In this document: piece by piece, positions 32,916 through 44,504 of the stretch
Position numbering within the stretch: the first letter of the stretch is position 1
How the letters are laid out: every line of letters starts with the position of its first letter
Assembly (NCBI RefSeq): GCF_050624435.1
Contig: NC_134542.1
Span: 14,263,497-14,327,496, forward strand
Length of the DNA: 64,000 nucleotides
Source: Tenrec ecaudatus
Lineage: Eukaryota > Chordata > Mammalia > Afrosoricida > Tenrecidae
Reading direction: 5' to 3'
The notes under the pieces: model-generated
Database searches by the model: none
The model's input: only the letters and a program-made list of their open reading frames with translations
Told to the model about the DNA's origin: nothing
Translations under genes and position numbers: made by a program

Positions 32916-35364
32916 CTGATTTATTTTCCTTTCTGGTCCCTCTTTCACAAAAATATCCGATTCGGCTGTTTTGTTTTGTTTTTCTTAAATACATTGTTCT
33001 GTGTTTGTTTACCACAAAGTTCTTGACTCTCTCTTACTGCCCTGTGAAATTATTCTTTCATTAATCTCTGTTCACCTGGCACTTTGTGACGCAGGAGGGC
33101 ATTGAAGGCCAATGGGAAGGTTTAATTTGTATTCCCACAGAAGCCATATATTTAAAATGTTAAATAAATGTGGCCCCATTGTTCTCTGGCCTCCTTTGTA
33201 AGTCACTGTCCTCTACCCAGAAATGTACCCATCTTTTCTTTCCAAAACATCTTTCCTCGTGAGTGGATTTCATGCTGAGCTGAACACTGAGGTTGGGTGT
33301 TTTGAAATCCCCTTCGGTGTGGAATGAAAATGGCAAATGCAGTGAACCCCACCTTGTGCGAACCACTTATGTCTTATCCACGGGCTCACAATTTGGCTCA
33401 ACACACCGGGAGATTATTGTTTTTAGTTGCCTCTGAGTCAATTCGGACTCGTGGCAACCCTTTTTGTGATTTGCTTTTGCTCTTGAGTAGTGATACCTTG
33501 TATCTACAGAGTCTCCTGCCTTGAGAGGACTAGTCTGGAAGTCAGCCCAGGCCAGGGAACTCATCCTTCTGTCCTTGGCTGTTTGTGGACAGGAATGGCC
33601 ACTGAGTCTCAGCAGTGCTCCAGCTGTGTGCATTCTGCTGTGTGTGTTGTTTTCTGCTGTGTCATTCTGTTGTGTCCTGGGGTTCTTTCAGATGTTGGTC
33701 AAAATCAGATCAGGAGCAACTTGTCATCTTGCCTTCGTTTGGCCGGAGACTTTGTCCTTTGGTTTGGAAGAGAATTTGAGAATTAGAAGCTACCATGTGT
33801 CTTTCTATCATCCTCACTTAATTCTTGGGAGGAAGATAATGTGGAGGAGATTTTCATGTGAAAACAAAAAGAAAAGTCCTCTGAGAATGGTGAAAGGATT
33901 TTTTTTTATAGAGGCTGCAAAGCTTGGTAAATATACTTGGGTTTTGCTTCGTGTTTTCTTTCTCAATGGCGACTTGGGGAAATTCTCTCAAGAGCGTACC
34001 AAAAATAGCACCGTTCCCCCTCCTCTCCCCTGCTTCCCTCCTACATGGAGTGCCAGCTCGTATAAATATAGAAAAGCCACAACCACTTGTTTTTATCCCA
34101 AGTTTTCATGGGCCAAATCTTGGAGACGTGTGTGGGGATGGGTATGTGAGAGAGTTCAACACCAAAAACAAAGCCCATTCGAAAATGACTACAGTGACAG
34201 CGAATGAAATGTATTTTTCTACCTTTTTTTTTTTTTGTAGGAGCTATAAAGGATGGCCGTGTTGGCTTTTCCCACTAAAATTGCACTTTTCCCCTTTTGT
34301 GTTTAAATAAGGACTCCCCCAGGGAAGACATTCTTTTCAGTGAGGTTATGGTCACTGTTCAGATTGTATCATCTATTAATGACTACAGTATCTTGTGGTT
34401 ACAAGTGCAAAAACCAACTCAGAATAACCCAGGCTTACCTTGGTCCGGGGCAGCAAGGGCTCTAGCCCTGAGGATGGCTGGAGCCAGACTGGGGCCCTGG
34501 GGGCTTCCTTCTCATTCTCTGTGCCTCTCATCCCTGCTTCTCTCTGATTGGCTGAATTTGGGTCATGAGTCCTGGCCTGCTCCAAGGATTGTACACGGGA
34601 GAATGAGATCCTATGATTGGCCAAGTTGGGGCCTGTGTTTGACCCTGTGATTAAGACAGGGAAGAAGTATTTGAAGTTGTGTGCTGGGGCAGACAAATAT
34701 CCCAACTGCCGTTGGTGTTTAGTTTCTTTTGCCTGAAGCTCAATGGTTTCTCTTTTTGCCTCCTACCTGCCTGGAGAGCAGGTGCTAATATCATGCCCAC
34801 TCATACAGGTGGGGAAATAAGGGTACAGGGCAGCCATTGTGTCCATGGCCACGTAACCTGTGTTAGTGCCAGTGCCTGAACTCGGGTCTGGAAACGTGTG
34901 AACTGTGAGCTCACACCATGAATTTCCAAAGATTGCTATCCCATCGGTGTGTATACCTTCTTAAAAGGAATTCCCATCAAACAACATGTCTCCTTTCAGA
35001 CCATCTTCTCACTGGCATGCGTAATGTAATCCTCTTCGGAAACACAACCAAACCATGTGAGACAGAAAGAGCCCAGGATATTTCTGTGCTGATCGAAGGG
35101 GCGCTATCCCCCCACTCTGCCCCCAGTTCTTTCATTGGCCTCTTGTTCTTTTCTGGAGGATGGAATCTAAACTTGGGACTAACCTTGGGCATGAAAAAGG
35201 CACATTGGCCCAGCTTCCCAGGAAATGAACTTACACTTAAGTGGATAAAAATCAGTATGAGCAAACAACAAGTGAGACATGAATTTAAAAAGATATCCCA
35301 GAGAACTCCACAGATGTAGGGCGATTTTGCTCGGAATCATGCTTGAAGTTTCACTTTTCTTTCT
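32916..35364. other. Mostly unassigned DNA, with one MIR and an RTE scrap
   Basis: At 33413-33470 'gttttagttgcctctgagtcaattcggactcgtggcaaccc' looks like an antisense RTE/AfroSINE end. At about 34770-34895 'ggtggggaaataagggtacagggcagcc' and 'cctgaactcgggtctgg' suggest an antisense MIR. A 228-codon open frame at 33521-34207 has no recognisable domain. The rest is unassigned. Confidence 0.45.
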
Positions 35365-36470
35365 TTTTTTTTTTTAAGGCATTTTATCGGGGGCTTGTAC
35401 CGGTCTTATCACAGTCCATACATCCATCCATTGTGTCAAGCACATTGGTACATTTGTTGCCATCATCCTCTAAACATTTTCTTTCTACTTGAGCCCTTGG
35501 TATGGGCTCCTAAATTTTCCCCTCCCTTTCCCACACCGCCTCCCTCATGACTCCTTGATAATTTATAAATTACTATTATTTTTTCATGTCTTGCACTGAC
35601 CCATGTCTCCCTTCACCCACCTTTCTATTGTCTGTCCTCCTGGGAGGGGATTATATGTAGATCATTGTGATTGGTTCCTCAGTTCTCCTCCCACCTTCCT
35701 CTTCCCCTCTTGGTATAGCTACTCTCATTATTGGTCCTAAGAGGGGTTATCTGTCCTGGACTCCCCGTGTTTCCAGCTCTTCCCTTTACCTGTGTGCATG
35801 CTCTGGTCTAGCTGGAGTTGTAAGGTAGAGTTGGGATCATGATAGTTGGGGGGAGGAAGCATTAATGAACTAGAGGAAAGCTTTATGTGTCATTGGTGCT
35901 GTACTGCACCCTGACTGGCTCATCTCTCCCTGTGACCCTTCTGTAAGGGGATGTCCAATTGTCTACAGATGGGCTTGGGTTTCCATTCCACAGTCCCTCC
36001 CTCATTCACATCAATATGATTTTTTGTTCTGAGTCTTTGATGGCTGATACCTGATGCCATCGACACCTCATGGTCACACAGACTGGTGTGCTTCTTCCAT
36101 GTGGGCTTTGTTGCTTTCAGCTAGATGGCTGCTTGTTTATCTTCAAGCCTTTAAGGCCCCTGACGCGCTCTATCTTTTGATAGCCAGGCATCATCAGCTT
36201 TCTTCTTGCTTATGCACTCATTTTGTCTTCAGCTATCATGTTAGGAAAGTGAGCATCATAGAATGCCATGTTATTAGAACAAAGTGTTCTTGCGTTGAGG
36301 GAGTACTTGAGTAGAGACCCAATGTGTCTGATAACTTTGTACTTAACATATAAATATATGTACATAGATCTATTTCCCTATGGTTATATATAAATATGTT
36401 TACTTGTGGACATGCCTGTATTTAGACCTCTATAAATGCCCATTTGCCTTCCTAATTCTTTAGTTAACCC
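35365..36470 (-). mobile_element. L1-type LINE 3' UTR copy
   Basis: A poly-T left end (about 35365-35378), 'gcattttatcgggggcttgtacc', 'cttgataatttataaattactatt', 'ttaggaaagtgagcatcatagaatgcc', and 'tgtacatagatctatttccctatgg' run through the 3' UTR to about 1.1 kb, reaching further 5' than the copies at 24.4 and 29.8 kb. TSD not clear. Confidence 0.75.
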
Positions 36471-36539
36471 TTATTTTGAAATGTGGCATTTGTAAATAGT
36501 AGAGGTTGGTCCTTGTCATTTTTCTTACAGTTATATATT

Positions 36540-36544
<5 letters not shown>

Positions 36545-36622
<78 letters not shown>
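36545..36622. repeat. (TC)39 microsatellite
   Basis: An uninterrupted run of TC, 78 bases. The strand-asymmetric pure polypyrimidine makes it a candidate for triplex formation and high length polymorphism. Confidence 0.95.
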
Positions 36623-36626
<4 letters not shown>

Positions 36627-36639
36627 CTGTTTTGTAGTA

Positions 36640-36860
36640 GTTCAGCATGTGGAGGATTTGGAGTCCATTGACTTTGGCTTGAATCTAGAGTCTACCAATG
36701 ACTTCACTGGAGGGCAGGAGGTCAAAGGCAAGTTACTCCACTTCTCCAGGCCCCTGCCTCTTCAACTGCAATTTGGGCACAATGGCACCCAGCTCCAAGC
36801 TCTTGTGAGGATGTAGCAGGGAGTAGCCCTTAGCTGCTAAACACAGTGGTTCATAAAAGC
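36640..36860 (+). repeat. MIR SINE
   Basis: 'ggagtccattgactttggcttgaatc', 'aaggcaagttactccacttctccaggcccctgcctc', 'tgcaatttgggcacaatggcacc' and 'tcttgtgaggatgtagcagg' follow the sense MIR in order. Confidence 0.75.
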
Positions 36861-38763
36861 TGGCTCGCAGGGCATGAGCGAGCTCCCGTGTTGTTATAAT
36901 ATGGGCACAGGTGAGCAGTTCATGCCGCCTAGTTGAGTGCTTTTGTTGTGTTCTTTGACCTGGTGGATAAACTACTGCTGGTGCATTTCCCGACCTTACT
37001 CACGGGTCTGCCTTACTCTCTGGAGGCAGAGCTCCTGGTGGCCAGCTGGTCAGCTGTCCTGCAGACAGGCTTCAGGCTCTTACAAACTGACCCTGGAGCA
37101 AAGAATACCCCTTTGGTGAAATGGCCTCTCTGCGACTCTGCCCTTGCTTTTGTGCAAAGTTCTGCTAATGAGAGGTTCTCGGGGCCACTGCACATTGCAG
37201 GTGAGCCCCGTCAGGGTGCATGCTTTTACTCATCTTTCATGGGATAGTTTTGAAGGAGGACCCGCTATCTAAGGTGAACTATTTGGTTTAATATTTAGGT
37301 CTTTTCAAGGGTAGCATCCAGAGTCTTCTCTCTCTCTCCTTGCTTCGCGACTGTGTCAGTCACTCCGTTAGAGCCAAGGTTATCTACACACCCAAAGTAA
37401 GCATTTTAAACACATGCTGAATGTATTTAAACTATATGCTCATTCTTGGTGACTTGATTCCCTCACTTTATAAAAAGAGTTCTATGAAGGTTGAATTAAC
37501 CTCAGCAAAGGTTCCCAGGTAGGAAATGGCTCTCTGCTGCTGTTCCTGTGAATGTTTAGGAATCCGCCAGCAAAGATCCACATGGAGCTCCCTGCAGCCT
37601 CAAATCCGTGGCCACAGCTGGAATGGAGCTTCGAATGAGGGGTGCCAGGCTATTTATCCTGTGTGATGATTTAGTTGGAAGAAGACGCCTTTCCTAAAGG
37701 TGTGGATTTTCGCTCTGATATTGATTCATGAAAAGACTCATAGCCGCTGATGTCAACCTGGTGTTAATTTGTTAATTACAGATTAGTTACAATAGCAATT
37801 TGGAGGATTGGGTGAAGATGGTAATGCACTTATAACGAACCTGTCCTCGTGCAGCAAGATGATAAATTGTGCATATCAAGATGCTAATCAGACTAACTCG
37901 AATTAATTCAGCAAGCACCGAGAGCACGGTCGTTCCTGTGTACCCGTTATCACCGAAAACGAGTCCATCTTTTTCCAGGCTCAGGGGGAAATCGATGCCC
38001 TTGTGTACAGTCTGTGAAGCATGCAAACAGCATGATGAAAAAGTTAGAAATGTGAGAATTACCAATATGTGACCCAGACAGAACGGTGCCTACCTGGTCT
38101 CTTGTGGTCAGGTTGCCACAAACATTCTGTTTAGTTTTCTGTTTGCTTGGTTTTAAGACAGGGTGAAGCACCATGCAGCGGGGTCTGCCTGTGTCTGTGT
38201 GTCTGTATGTCTCAGCTGCCCCAATAAGAACCCTCAAGTACTTCATCGTCCCAGGCTTTCCATGATTCAACAGGAGCTGGATTTTATTTTCCCCGTGTTA
38301 GTTGCTGTGTGGCTTAGGGCTACGAATTCCCTCTCTATACTCAAGAATGGAGATGATCATGGTGTTACTACTGTCCCCATAGGCAAATGTCGTTTCCTTT
38401 TTTACAGTCTTGGGAATGAGAAAAACAGTGACTAAAGTCACTGGGCCACGTCAGGGATGCAGCAGGTGGAGAACGCACCTCTGTCACCTCTGTAGGCGTC
38501 GAGTTTCTGTTCTGCTTGATGACAGAACCGCCATCCTAGTCACCCGTCCTCCTGGTTCCCTGCTGACCTGGGGACTGTCGTCATTCATCTCCCAGAGGCA
38601 CTTTGCTGATTCCTGCTTCTTCTCTTGCCTCGTCGGTCCCCTGTTCCAGGAGAGAGCAAACGAGATGCCACATGATCGGTTGCTGACGAGTCGGTCCCAC
38701 ACAGCACTTCCAGGGTGGACAAAGGTGGGCACAGCCCTATTGCCTCGGGAGTGCATGTAAGAG
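36861..38763. other. Unassigned DNA with a possible exon or conserved element
   Basis: About 1.9 kb without recognised transposons except a probable sense MIR piece at 38300-38390 ('gttgctgtgtggcttagggc', 'aagaatggagatgatcatggtg'). The part at 37720-38060 is the most interesting and is described separately. Confidence 0.45.
37787..38065 (-). other. Exon-like open frame or conserved element (unidentified)
   Basis: On the minus strand a 92-codon open frame runs through here. A segment from about 38017 down to 37846 is bounded on the left by 'ttttcatcatgctgtttgcatgcttcacag', a plausible acceptor, and on the right by CAG|GTTCGT, a weak donor. It would encode 58 residues containing TVHKGIDFPLSLEKDGLVFG and a hydrophobic stretch VLAELIRVSLISILICTIYH. 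I recognise no family. AT-rich homeodomain-type motifs (ttaattacag, gaattaattcag) and retained CpGs also fit a conserved regulatory element. Either reading is unproven. Confidence 0.25.
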
Positions 38764-38968
38764 CAGTGGTTCTCAACCTTCCTCATGCCACGATCCTTTC
38801 ATACAGTTCCTCATGTGGTGGTGACCCCCAACCATAAATTATTTTCATTGCTACTTCATCATTGTCATTTTGCTACTGTGATGAATTGGATGACCCCTGT
38901 GAATGGGTCCTTTGACCCCTCCCCCCCAAGGGGTCCCGCCCCCCAGGTTGAGAACCGCTGTTTGAGAG
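38756..38968 (+). mobile_element. SPIN-type hAT transposon
   Basis: The ends CAGTGGTTCTCAACC (38764-38778) and GGTTGAGAACCGCTG (38946-38960) are inverted repeats. Flanking 8-mers TGTAAGAG (38756-38763) and TTTGAGAG (38961-38968) match at 6 of 8. The core has 'cagttcctcatgtggtggtgacccc', 'cattgctacttcatcattgtc' and 'gaatgggtcctttgacccct'. Length about 197 bp; no coding capacity. Confidence 0.85.
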
Positions 38969-39477
38969 CTTGTGTGGAGGCCGTACCCTGCAGTGGGGGC
39001 AGCAGGAGTGCTCGTGTGGCTTGCGTGTTGCTAGGAAGAGGTTTCAGCAGACCTTCTTTGGAAGACTAGAGAGAGTCTTGGCCGGAAGGCTTAGAAGTCA
39101 ATTCAGAAACAAAGAACATGGAGGAAGCCTGTGGATCCCAGTGGTCCAATCACAGTGCACCCGAGGCCCCATCCATGAGTCGGAGGCAGCTGATAACAGC
39201 AGCTACGCTGCAGTTTGTGATCTGAAAGGCGCCCACGTGCCCGTGGAACGTAAACATACAAAACAGCATCGAGCTTGCTCTCTTCTGCCTTCACCCAAGC
39301 CTTTGAGGACGGTATCTCTATTTAAATTGAAGGGCTCTATCTGTGACACGTTGACAGTTGGAGATAGGACACAGACTACCGACTGCCACAGGCAGTGGGG
39401 ATCCCCAGGCAGTAGTGGGTATGCTGTCTCCGGGGTGCTCAAAAGTCGTAAGGACATTTCTTCAATGTTCCAAACTC
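38969..39477. other. Unassigned non-coding DNA
   Basis: No gene or repeat recognised; chance open frames overlap on both strands. Confidence 0.45.
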
Positions 39478-39650
39478 CAAATTCATTGCCACTGAGTGGA
39501 TTCCAGTTCTCAGAAACCCGATAGGACCGGGTGGAACTGCCCCTGTGGGTTCCTGAGACCGTAACTCTTTACAGGAATAGAAAGTCTCATCTTTCTCCCT
39601 CGGAGCGGCTGGTGGTTTTGAAAGGCTGACCTTGCCGTTGGCAGCGTTTT
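39478..39650 (-). repeat. AfroSINE
   Basis: 'caaattcattgccactgagtggattcc', 'gtggaactgcccctgtgggttcctgag', 'gtaactctttacaggaatagaaag' and 'gaaaggctgaccttgccgttggcag'. Confidence 0.8.
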
Positions 39651-39679
39651 TATTATCTTCATGAATTATACCGTGCCCA

Positions 39680-39800
39680 ACCTACTGCCTTCATATGGAC
39701 CCCGTAGAACAGAGTCGGATCTTTCTGGATGCAGATCCCCTGAGGCGTGGTGGGTTCAAGCTGCTGACCTATTTGGACTCCCATAGCCCATGGGGCTAAA
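39680..39800 (-). repeat. AfroSINE, second adjacent copy
   Basis: 'cccaacctactgcc', 'ggaccccgtagaacagagtcgg' and 'gtgggttcaagctgctgacctatttgg' show another antisense copy directly beyond the previous one. Confidence 0.6.
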
Positions 39801-40575
39801 GTCTGTTTCCCGAGAGAGGACCAGTCCTGGCCCCCGTGCCCACCTGCTCGGCACCCCGTGGGTCCATACCCAGGGCCCTGATGAGGAAGTTGGAGGGCCC
39901 ACTGGCAGTGAGTGGTCTTGGGTTCTGAGATGGTTGCGGAAGGGGAAAGACAAGTACACTCGTGACTATCGTCTCATGGTTCCGTGAGGACCCCGAGAGA
40001 GCAGTCCGTGACGGAGCAGTCACTGCCGCCAGAGCGAGCTGGCAGTGTTCTGCGGGCATTCCCCCACTGCCCCTTCAGCAGCCCCCAAAAGGGGATAACC
40101 CAAGCTCAGCCTGTGGTGGAGCCCTCTAGAGGCTCCTCAAGGAAACAACATGGCAAAGGGATCCACTGTCCCAGACCTCAGCTTCCTGCTGTGTGAGCAC
40201 AGCACAATCAATCATGCCTGGTACCCCGGGGAAGGCGGAGACTCATAGATGCCAACACGAAAGCATCCATGGCCTTTGCTCAAACCTCAGTTTCAGACTA
40301 ATCACCTGTGCAAGAGGCAAGTGTCCATGCTGCCAGCTGTCATGTGGCTGATAAGGCAGCACGGCAGCAGCCATCCCTGGTAAGGCCATCCTCGTTTGTA
40401 TTCTTTGGCTTTACTCGCCACAAGCCCTTTTAGCTCTAAGTGTTGTAGAATTGCTATTTATTGATTTTTATCAGCTTGGAGCTGGCCATTATTCCGTTAC
40501 TGCTTTCTGTGACTGAACACCCCAGGTGCTTCTCTGCATTGGAGAAATGTGTGCTCTTGTTGACCACCCCACCCG
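39801..40575. other. Unassigned non-coding DNA
   Basis: Nothing recognised. Confidence 0.45.
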
Positions 40576-40577
40576 GG

Positions 40578-40762
40578 CCATCACTTCCAACGCAGATTCC
40601 ATGTGACAGAGTAGACCTGCTCCTTAGGGTTTGCGAAACCTTCACTCTTTACAGGGACAAATAGCCTTCTCTTGGACCCGTGAAGCAGCTGGTGGGTTCG
40701 AATCACAGACCTTGACATTAGCAGTCCAGCACTGAACCAACCCCCTGCTCCACCGAAGCTCC
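40578..40762 (-). repeat. AfroSINE
   Basis: 'ttccaacgcagattccatg', 'gtagacctgctccttagggtttgc', 'ccttcactctttacaggg', 'gtgggttcgaatcacagacc' and 'ccctgctccaccgaagctcctg'. Confidence 0.8.
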
Positions 40763-41394
40763 TGCCCGTGAAACGGAAGATGACATTGCAATGGACAGTG
40801 TTGGCAGATTGTAAAACAGTGGCCGCTGTAACTTTACCCAATACCCTTTCATTAAATACTTAGGGTTACAAGACACCAGAGCACACCAACGTGCATTCGG
40901 GAAGGCGTGGTCTCTCTGGGTCAGGCTTTCAAGCCTAAGTGGTACCTTTTAAGTCATGAAAGGGCAGTAAAATGGAAGATGTTGCCCAAGTGTAAAACCC
41001 TGACCTTGAACATGCAGGGTCAAGACTAATTCCTCAAAATTATTCCTCAGGGAAAAAAGCACCTGCAACATATTAGAGTCCACCTGAACCTTATGTCCCA
41101 AAAGGTGGGACAAGTTCACGAGTTAAGAGTTCACAAAAAGGGCTGAATGGATAAAACCCTGGAGTGCTTGGTCAAGAACAAGTCAAGAAGGTACATTGGC
41201 CTGAAAGCCCTGTAGTCAGGACGTGTGGTAGATGCTTGCAGAGATGGTATGATGAAAAGGCGTTTAAACAACAAGCAAAGGTGTTTAACACAGATTTAGC
41301 CATTCTTCCTGTGGCGTCATTCCTTCACATGTGACAGATGTTGAATGTTAGATAAAGCTGAAGCTAGTTATGATAACAAGCTAAAACAATGTTG
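40763..41394. other. Unassigned non-coding DNA
   Basis: Nothing recognised in this AT-moderate stretch. Confidence 0.45.
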
Positions 41395-41554
41395 TTGTAG
41401 GTGCCGCCGCGTCTGTTCCAACCCATAGCAACCCTTTGTACAAACAGAACAAAATACTACCGTGTCCTGTGCCATCCTCACAATTGTTCTTTGCTTTGAA
41501 CCCATGATTGCACCCACATGGTCACTCCATCTTCTTCAGGGTCTTCCTCTATGT

Positions 41555-42356
41555 TGATGCTCCTGTTTTTTGTTTTTTTTTTACTTTCTTTTTTTTTAAC
41601 GTTTTATTAGGGGCTCATACAACTCTTATCACAGTCCATACATATACATACGTCAATTGTATAAAGCACATCTGTACATTCTTTGCCCTCATCATTTTCT
41701 TTTCTTTCTTTCTTTTTTTACATTTTATTAGGGACTCATACAACTCTTATCACAATCCATACATATACAAGTTGTATAAAGCACATCCATACATTCCCCG
41801 CCCCAATCATTCTCAAAGCATTTGCTTTCCACTTAAGCCCTTTGCATCAGGTCCTCTTTTTTTTTCCCCCTCCCTTCCCGCTCCCCCCTCCCAATGTGCC
41901 CTTTGTAATTTATACATCGTTATTTTGTCATATCTTGCTCTATCCGGAGTCTCCCTTCCCCCCCTTCTCTGCCGTCCCTCTCCCAAGGAGGAGGTCACAT
42001 GTGGATCCCTGTAATCAGTTCCCCCTTTCCAACCCACTCACCCTCCACTCTCCCAGCATCGCCCCTCATACCCTTGGTCCTGAAGGTATCATCCACCCTG
42101 GATTCCCTGTGCCTCCAGCCCTCATATGTACCAGTGTACAACTTCTGCCCTATCCAGCCCTGCAAGGTAGAATTCGGATCATGGTAGTTGGGGGGAGGAA
42201 GCATCCAGGATCTGGGGGAAAGCTGTGCTCTTCGTCGGTACTACCTTGCACCCTGACTGACCCATCTCCTCTCCTAAACCCCTCTATGAGGGGATCTCCA
42301 GTGGCCGACACTTGGGCCTTGGGTCTCCACTCTGCACTTCCCCCTTCATTCAATGT

Positions 42357-42424
<68 letters not shown>

Positions 42425-42615
42425 TATACACACACATATTCTTTTTTTTTTTTTGCACGATGCCTTATACCTGGTCCCTCTGGCACCTCGTGATCGCACT
42501 GGCTGGTGTGCTTCTTCCATGTGGGCTTTTTTGCTTCTGAGCTAGATGGCCGCTTGTTTATCTTCAAGCTTTTAAGACCCCAGACACTATCTCTTTTGAT
42601 GATGCTCCTGTTTTT
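41555..42615 (-). mobile_element. L1-type LINE 3' UTR copy with 16-bp TSD and duplicated 3' terminus
   Basis: TGATGCTCCTGTTTTT occurs exactly at 41555-41570 and 42600-42615. The body holds two tandem copies of the 3' terminus (about 41600-41680 and 41722-41800), the same arrangement as at 18.3 kb, and the two elements differ at only scattered bases over about 700 bp outside the microsatellite. Open frames of up to 285 codons across it are artefacts of pyrimidine-rich repeat sequence. Confidence 0.85.
42359..42414. repeat. (TA)28 microsatellite inside L1
   Basis: 56 bases of pure TA followed by mixed CA/TA. The twin copy at 19.1 kb has only a short tract at the same place, so the array grew after insertion. 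Confidence 0.9.
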
Positions 42616-42823
42616 GACGAGTCCAATACCCATCAAGGACTGCTCTCTCCTGCTAACATGTGCAAAGTGACCTTGAGATGAGATCCCACTGCCCTGCCCG
42701 CTAGGAGCATTCTGATAGCTGGACTTCTTCCATTACAGATGTACTTGCTCGTTGGCAGTCCCTGGTACTTCCAGTATTGTTTTCCAGCACCATAATTCAA
42801 GTGCTTTGATTCCTCTTCAGTCT

Positions 42824-43965
42824 TTTTTAAAAAGATTTTAAAAATAAATCATTTTATTGAGGGCTCTTACATCTCTTACAACAATCCATACATCCATCGT
42901 GTCAAGCACATTTGTACATATGTTGCCATCAACATTTCCAAAACATTTTCTTTCTACTTGAGCCCTTGGTGTCAGCTCCTCTTTTTAACCCCTCGCTCCC
43001 CCACCCTCCCATTCTTGTGAACCCTTGATAATTTATAATATTTTTTAATTTTCATATTTTACACCATCCACTGTCTCCCTTCACCTACATTCATCTCCCT
43101 GGGGGCAGGGGCGGGTTGTACATTGATCATTGCGATCAATTCCCCCTTTCTCCCTACCTTCCCACTACCCTCATGGTATTGCTACTCTCATTATTGGCCC
43201 TGAAGGGGTTATCTGTCCTGGATTCTGTGTGTCGAGAGCTCTTATCTATACCAGTGTACATGCTCTGGTCTAGCCAGATTTTTAAGATACAACTTGGGTC
43301 ATGATCGTGGGGGAGGAAGCACCAAAGAACTAGAGGAATGTTGGATATTTCATCAGTGCTATACTGTACCCTTGCTGGTTCATCCCTTCCTTGTGGCCCT
43401 TCTGTGAGGGGATACCCAGTTGTCTACAGATGGGATTTGAGTCTCCATTCTGAACCCGTTTGCATTAAAATGGTTGTTTGTTTGGCGTCTTCTGATGCCT
43501 GAACCCATTGACACCTCATGATCACATGGGTTGGTGTGCTTCTTCCATGTGGGCTTTGATTCTTCCTTGCCAGATAACTGCTTGTTTAACTTCGAGCCTT
43601 TAAACCCCTAGATGCTATATCTTGTAATAGCCGGGCACCATCAGCTTTCTTCACCACATTAGCTTATGCACCCATGTTGTGTTCAGTGATCGTGTCAGGA
43701 AGGTGAGCACCACAGAATGCCAGGTTATTAGAACAAAGTATTCTTGCATTGAGGGAAGACTTCAATAGAGACCCAATGTCCATCTGCTACCTTAATACTT
43801 AACCTTTAAATATATGTACATAGACCTATATCCCTATCATATATTAATTATCCTCATATGTATGTGCCTATGGTTATACCTCTTAAATGTCTTTTGCCTC
43901 CTATTTCTTTTGTCTCTTTCCTTTTACATTCCTCCTGTCCCGCTGTCATATTCAGCCGTCCTTCG
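42824..43965 (-). mobile_element. L1-type LINE 3' UTR copy
   Basis: Antisense copy from 'aaataaatcattttattgagggctc' to about 'cagccgtccttcgg' (43953-43967), including 'cttgataatttataat', 'gtcaggaaggtgagcacc', 'gagacccaatgtccatctgctacc' and 'ttgcctcctatttctttt'. It sits in the RTE at 41.4-44.5 kb; a degraded TSD may be CTTCAGTCTT/CTTCGGCTCT. Confidence 0.75.
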
Positions 43966-44504
43966 GCTCTCTGTACATCGTTACTCAGTGTACAACTTTC
44001 GCATACATAGGAGGTGAATGACAATACCATGGCTTGGGTCAGGCACCCCTGAGTCCTCAGAGTCACATATTTGCTTTTCAATACTTTAAAGAGGTCTTGG
44101 ACAGCAGATTTGCCCAATTCAATGCATCATTCGGTCTCGTGACGGCTGCTTCCATGAGCATTGATTGTGGATCCAAGCAAGATGAAATCTTTGACAGCGT
44201 CAACCTTTCCTCCATGTCTCATGATGCTCCCTATTGGTCCAGGTAGGACTGTTTGGGTCTTTCTTACATTGAGTTGGAATGTGCACTGAAGGCTGTGATC
44301 CTTGCTCTTCATCAGCACGTGCTGCGCATCCTCCCTTTCCACGAGCATGGCTGTGCCATCTGCATATCGCAGCTTGTCGATGCCTCCCTCCAATCCCGAT
44401 GCCACATTCTTCTCCATCTAGTCCAGCTCCTCTAATGACGTGCTCAGCAGACAGATTGAACAAAACAAAATAATAAGAATGGCATAAACATGAAAAAAAA
44501 AAGT

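Larger units (their letters stand above)
41395..44470 (-). mobile_element. RTE/BovB-type LINE split by two L1 insertions
   Basis: The element starts antisense at 'gttgttgtaggtgccgccgcgtctgttcc' and runs to 41554, resumes at 42616-42823 ('gactgctctctcctgctaac', 'gacttcttccattacagatg', 'ctttgattcctcttcag') and again from about 43966 to 44470. The last part encodes reverse transcriptase C-terminal sequence on the minus strand: LRYADGTAMLVE, where the YADD catalytic motif has become YADG, VKDFILLGSTINAHGSS and DLFKVLKSKYVTL. The catalytic aspartate change and frame breaks make it dead. Two L1-type copies (41571-42599 and about 42824-43965) separate the pieces. Confidence 0.75.

Noticed and set aside
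41683..42540. 285-codon open frame (and its relative at 18223-18906)
   Set aside because: Both lie in pyrimidine-rich L1-type 3' UTR sequence; the peptide is repetitive and includes a run from the TA microsatellite.
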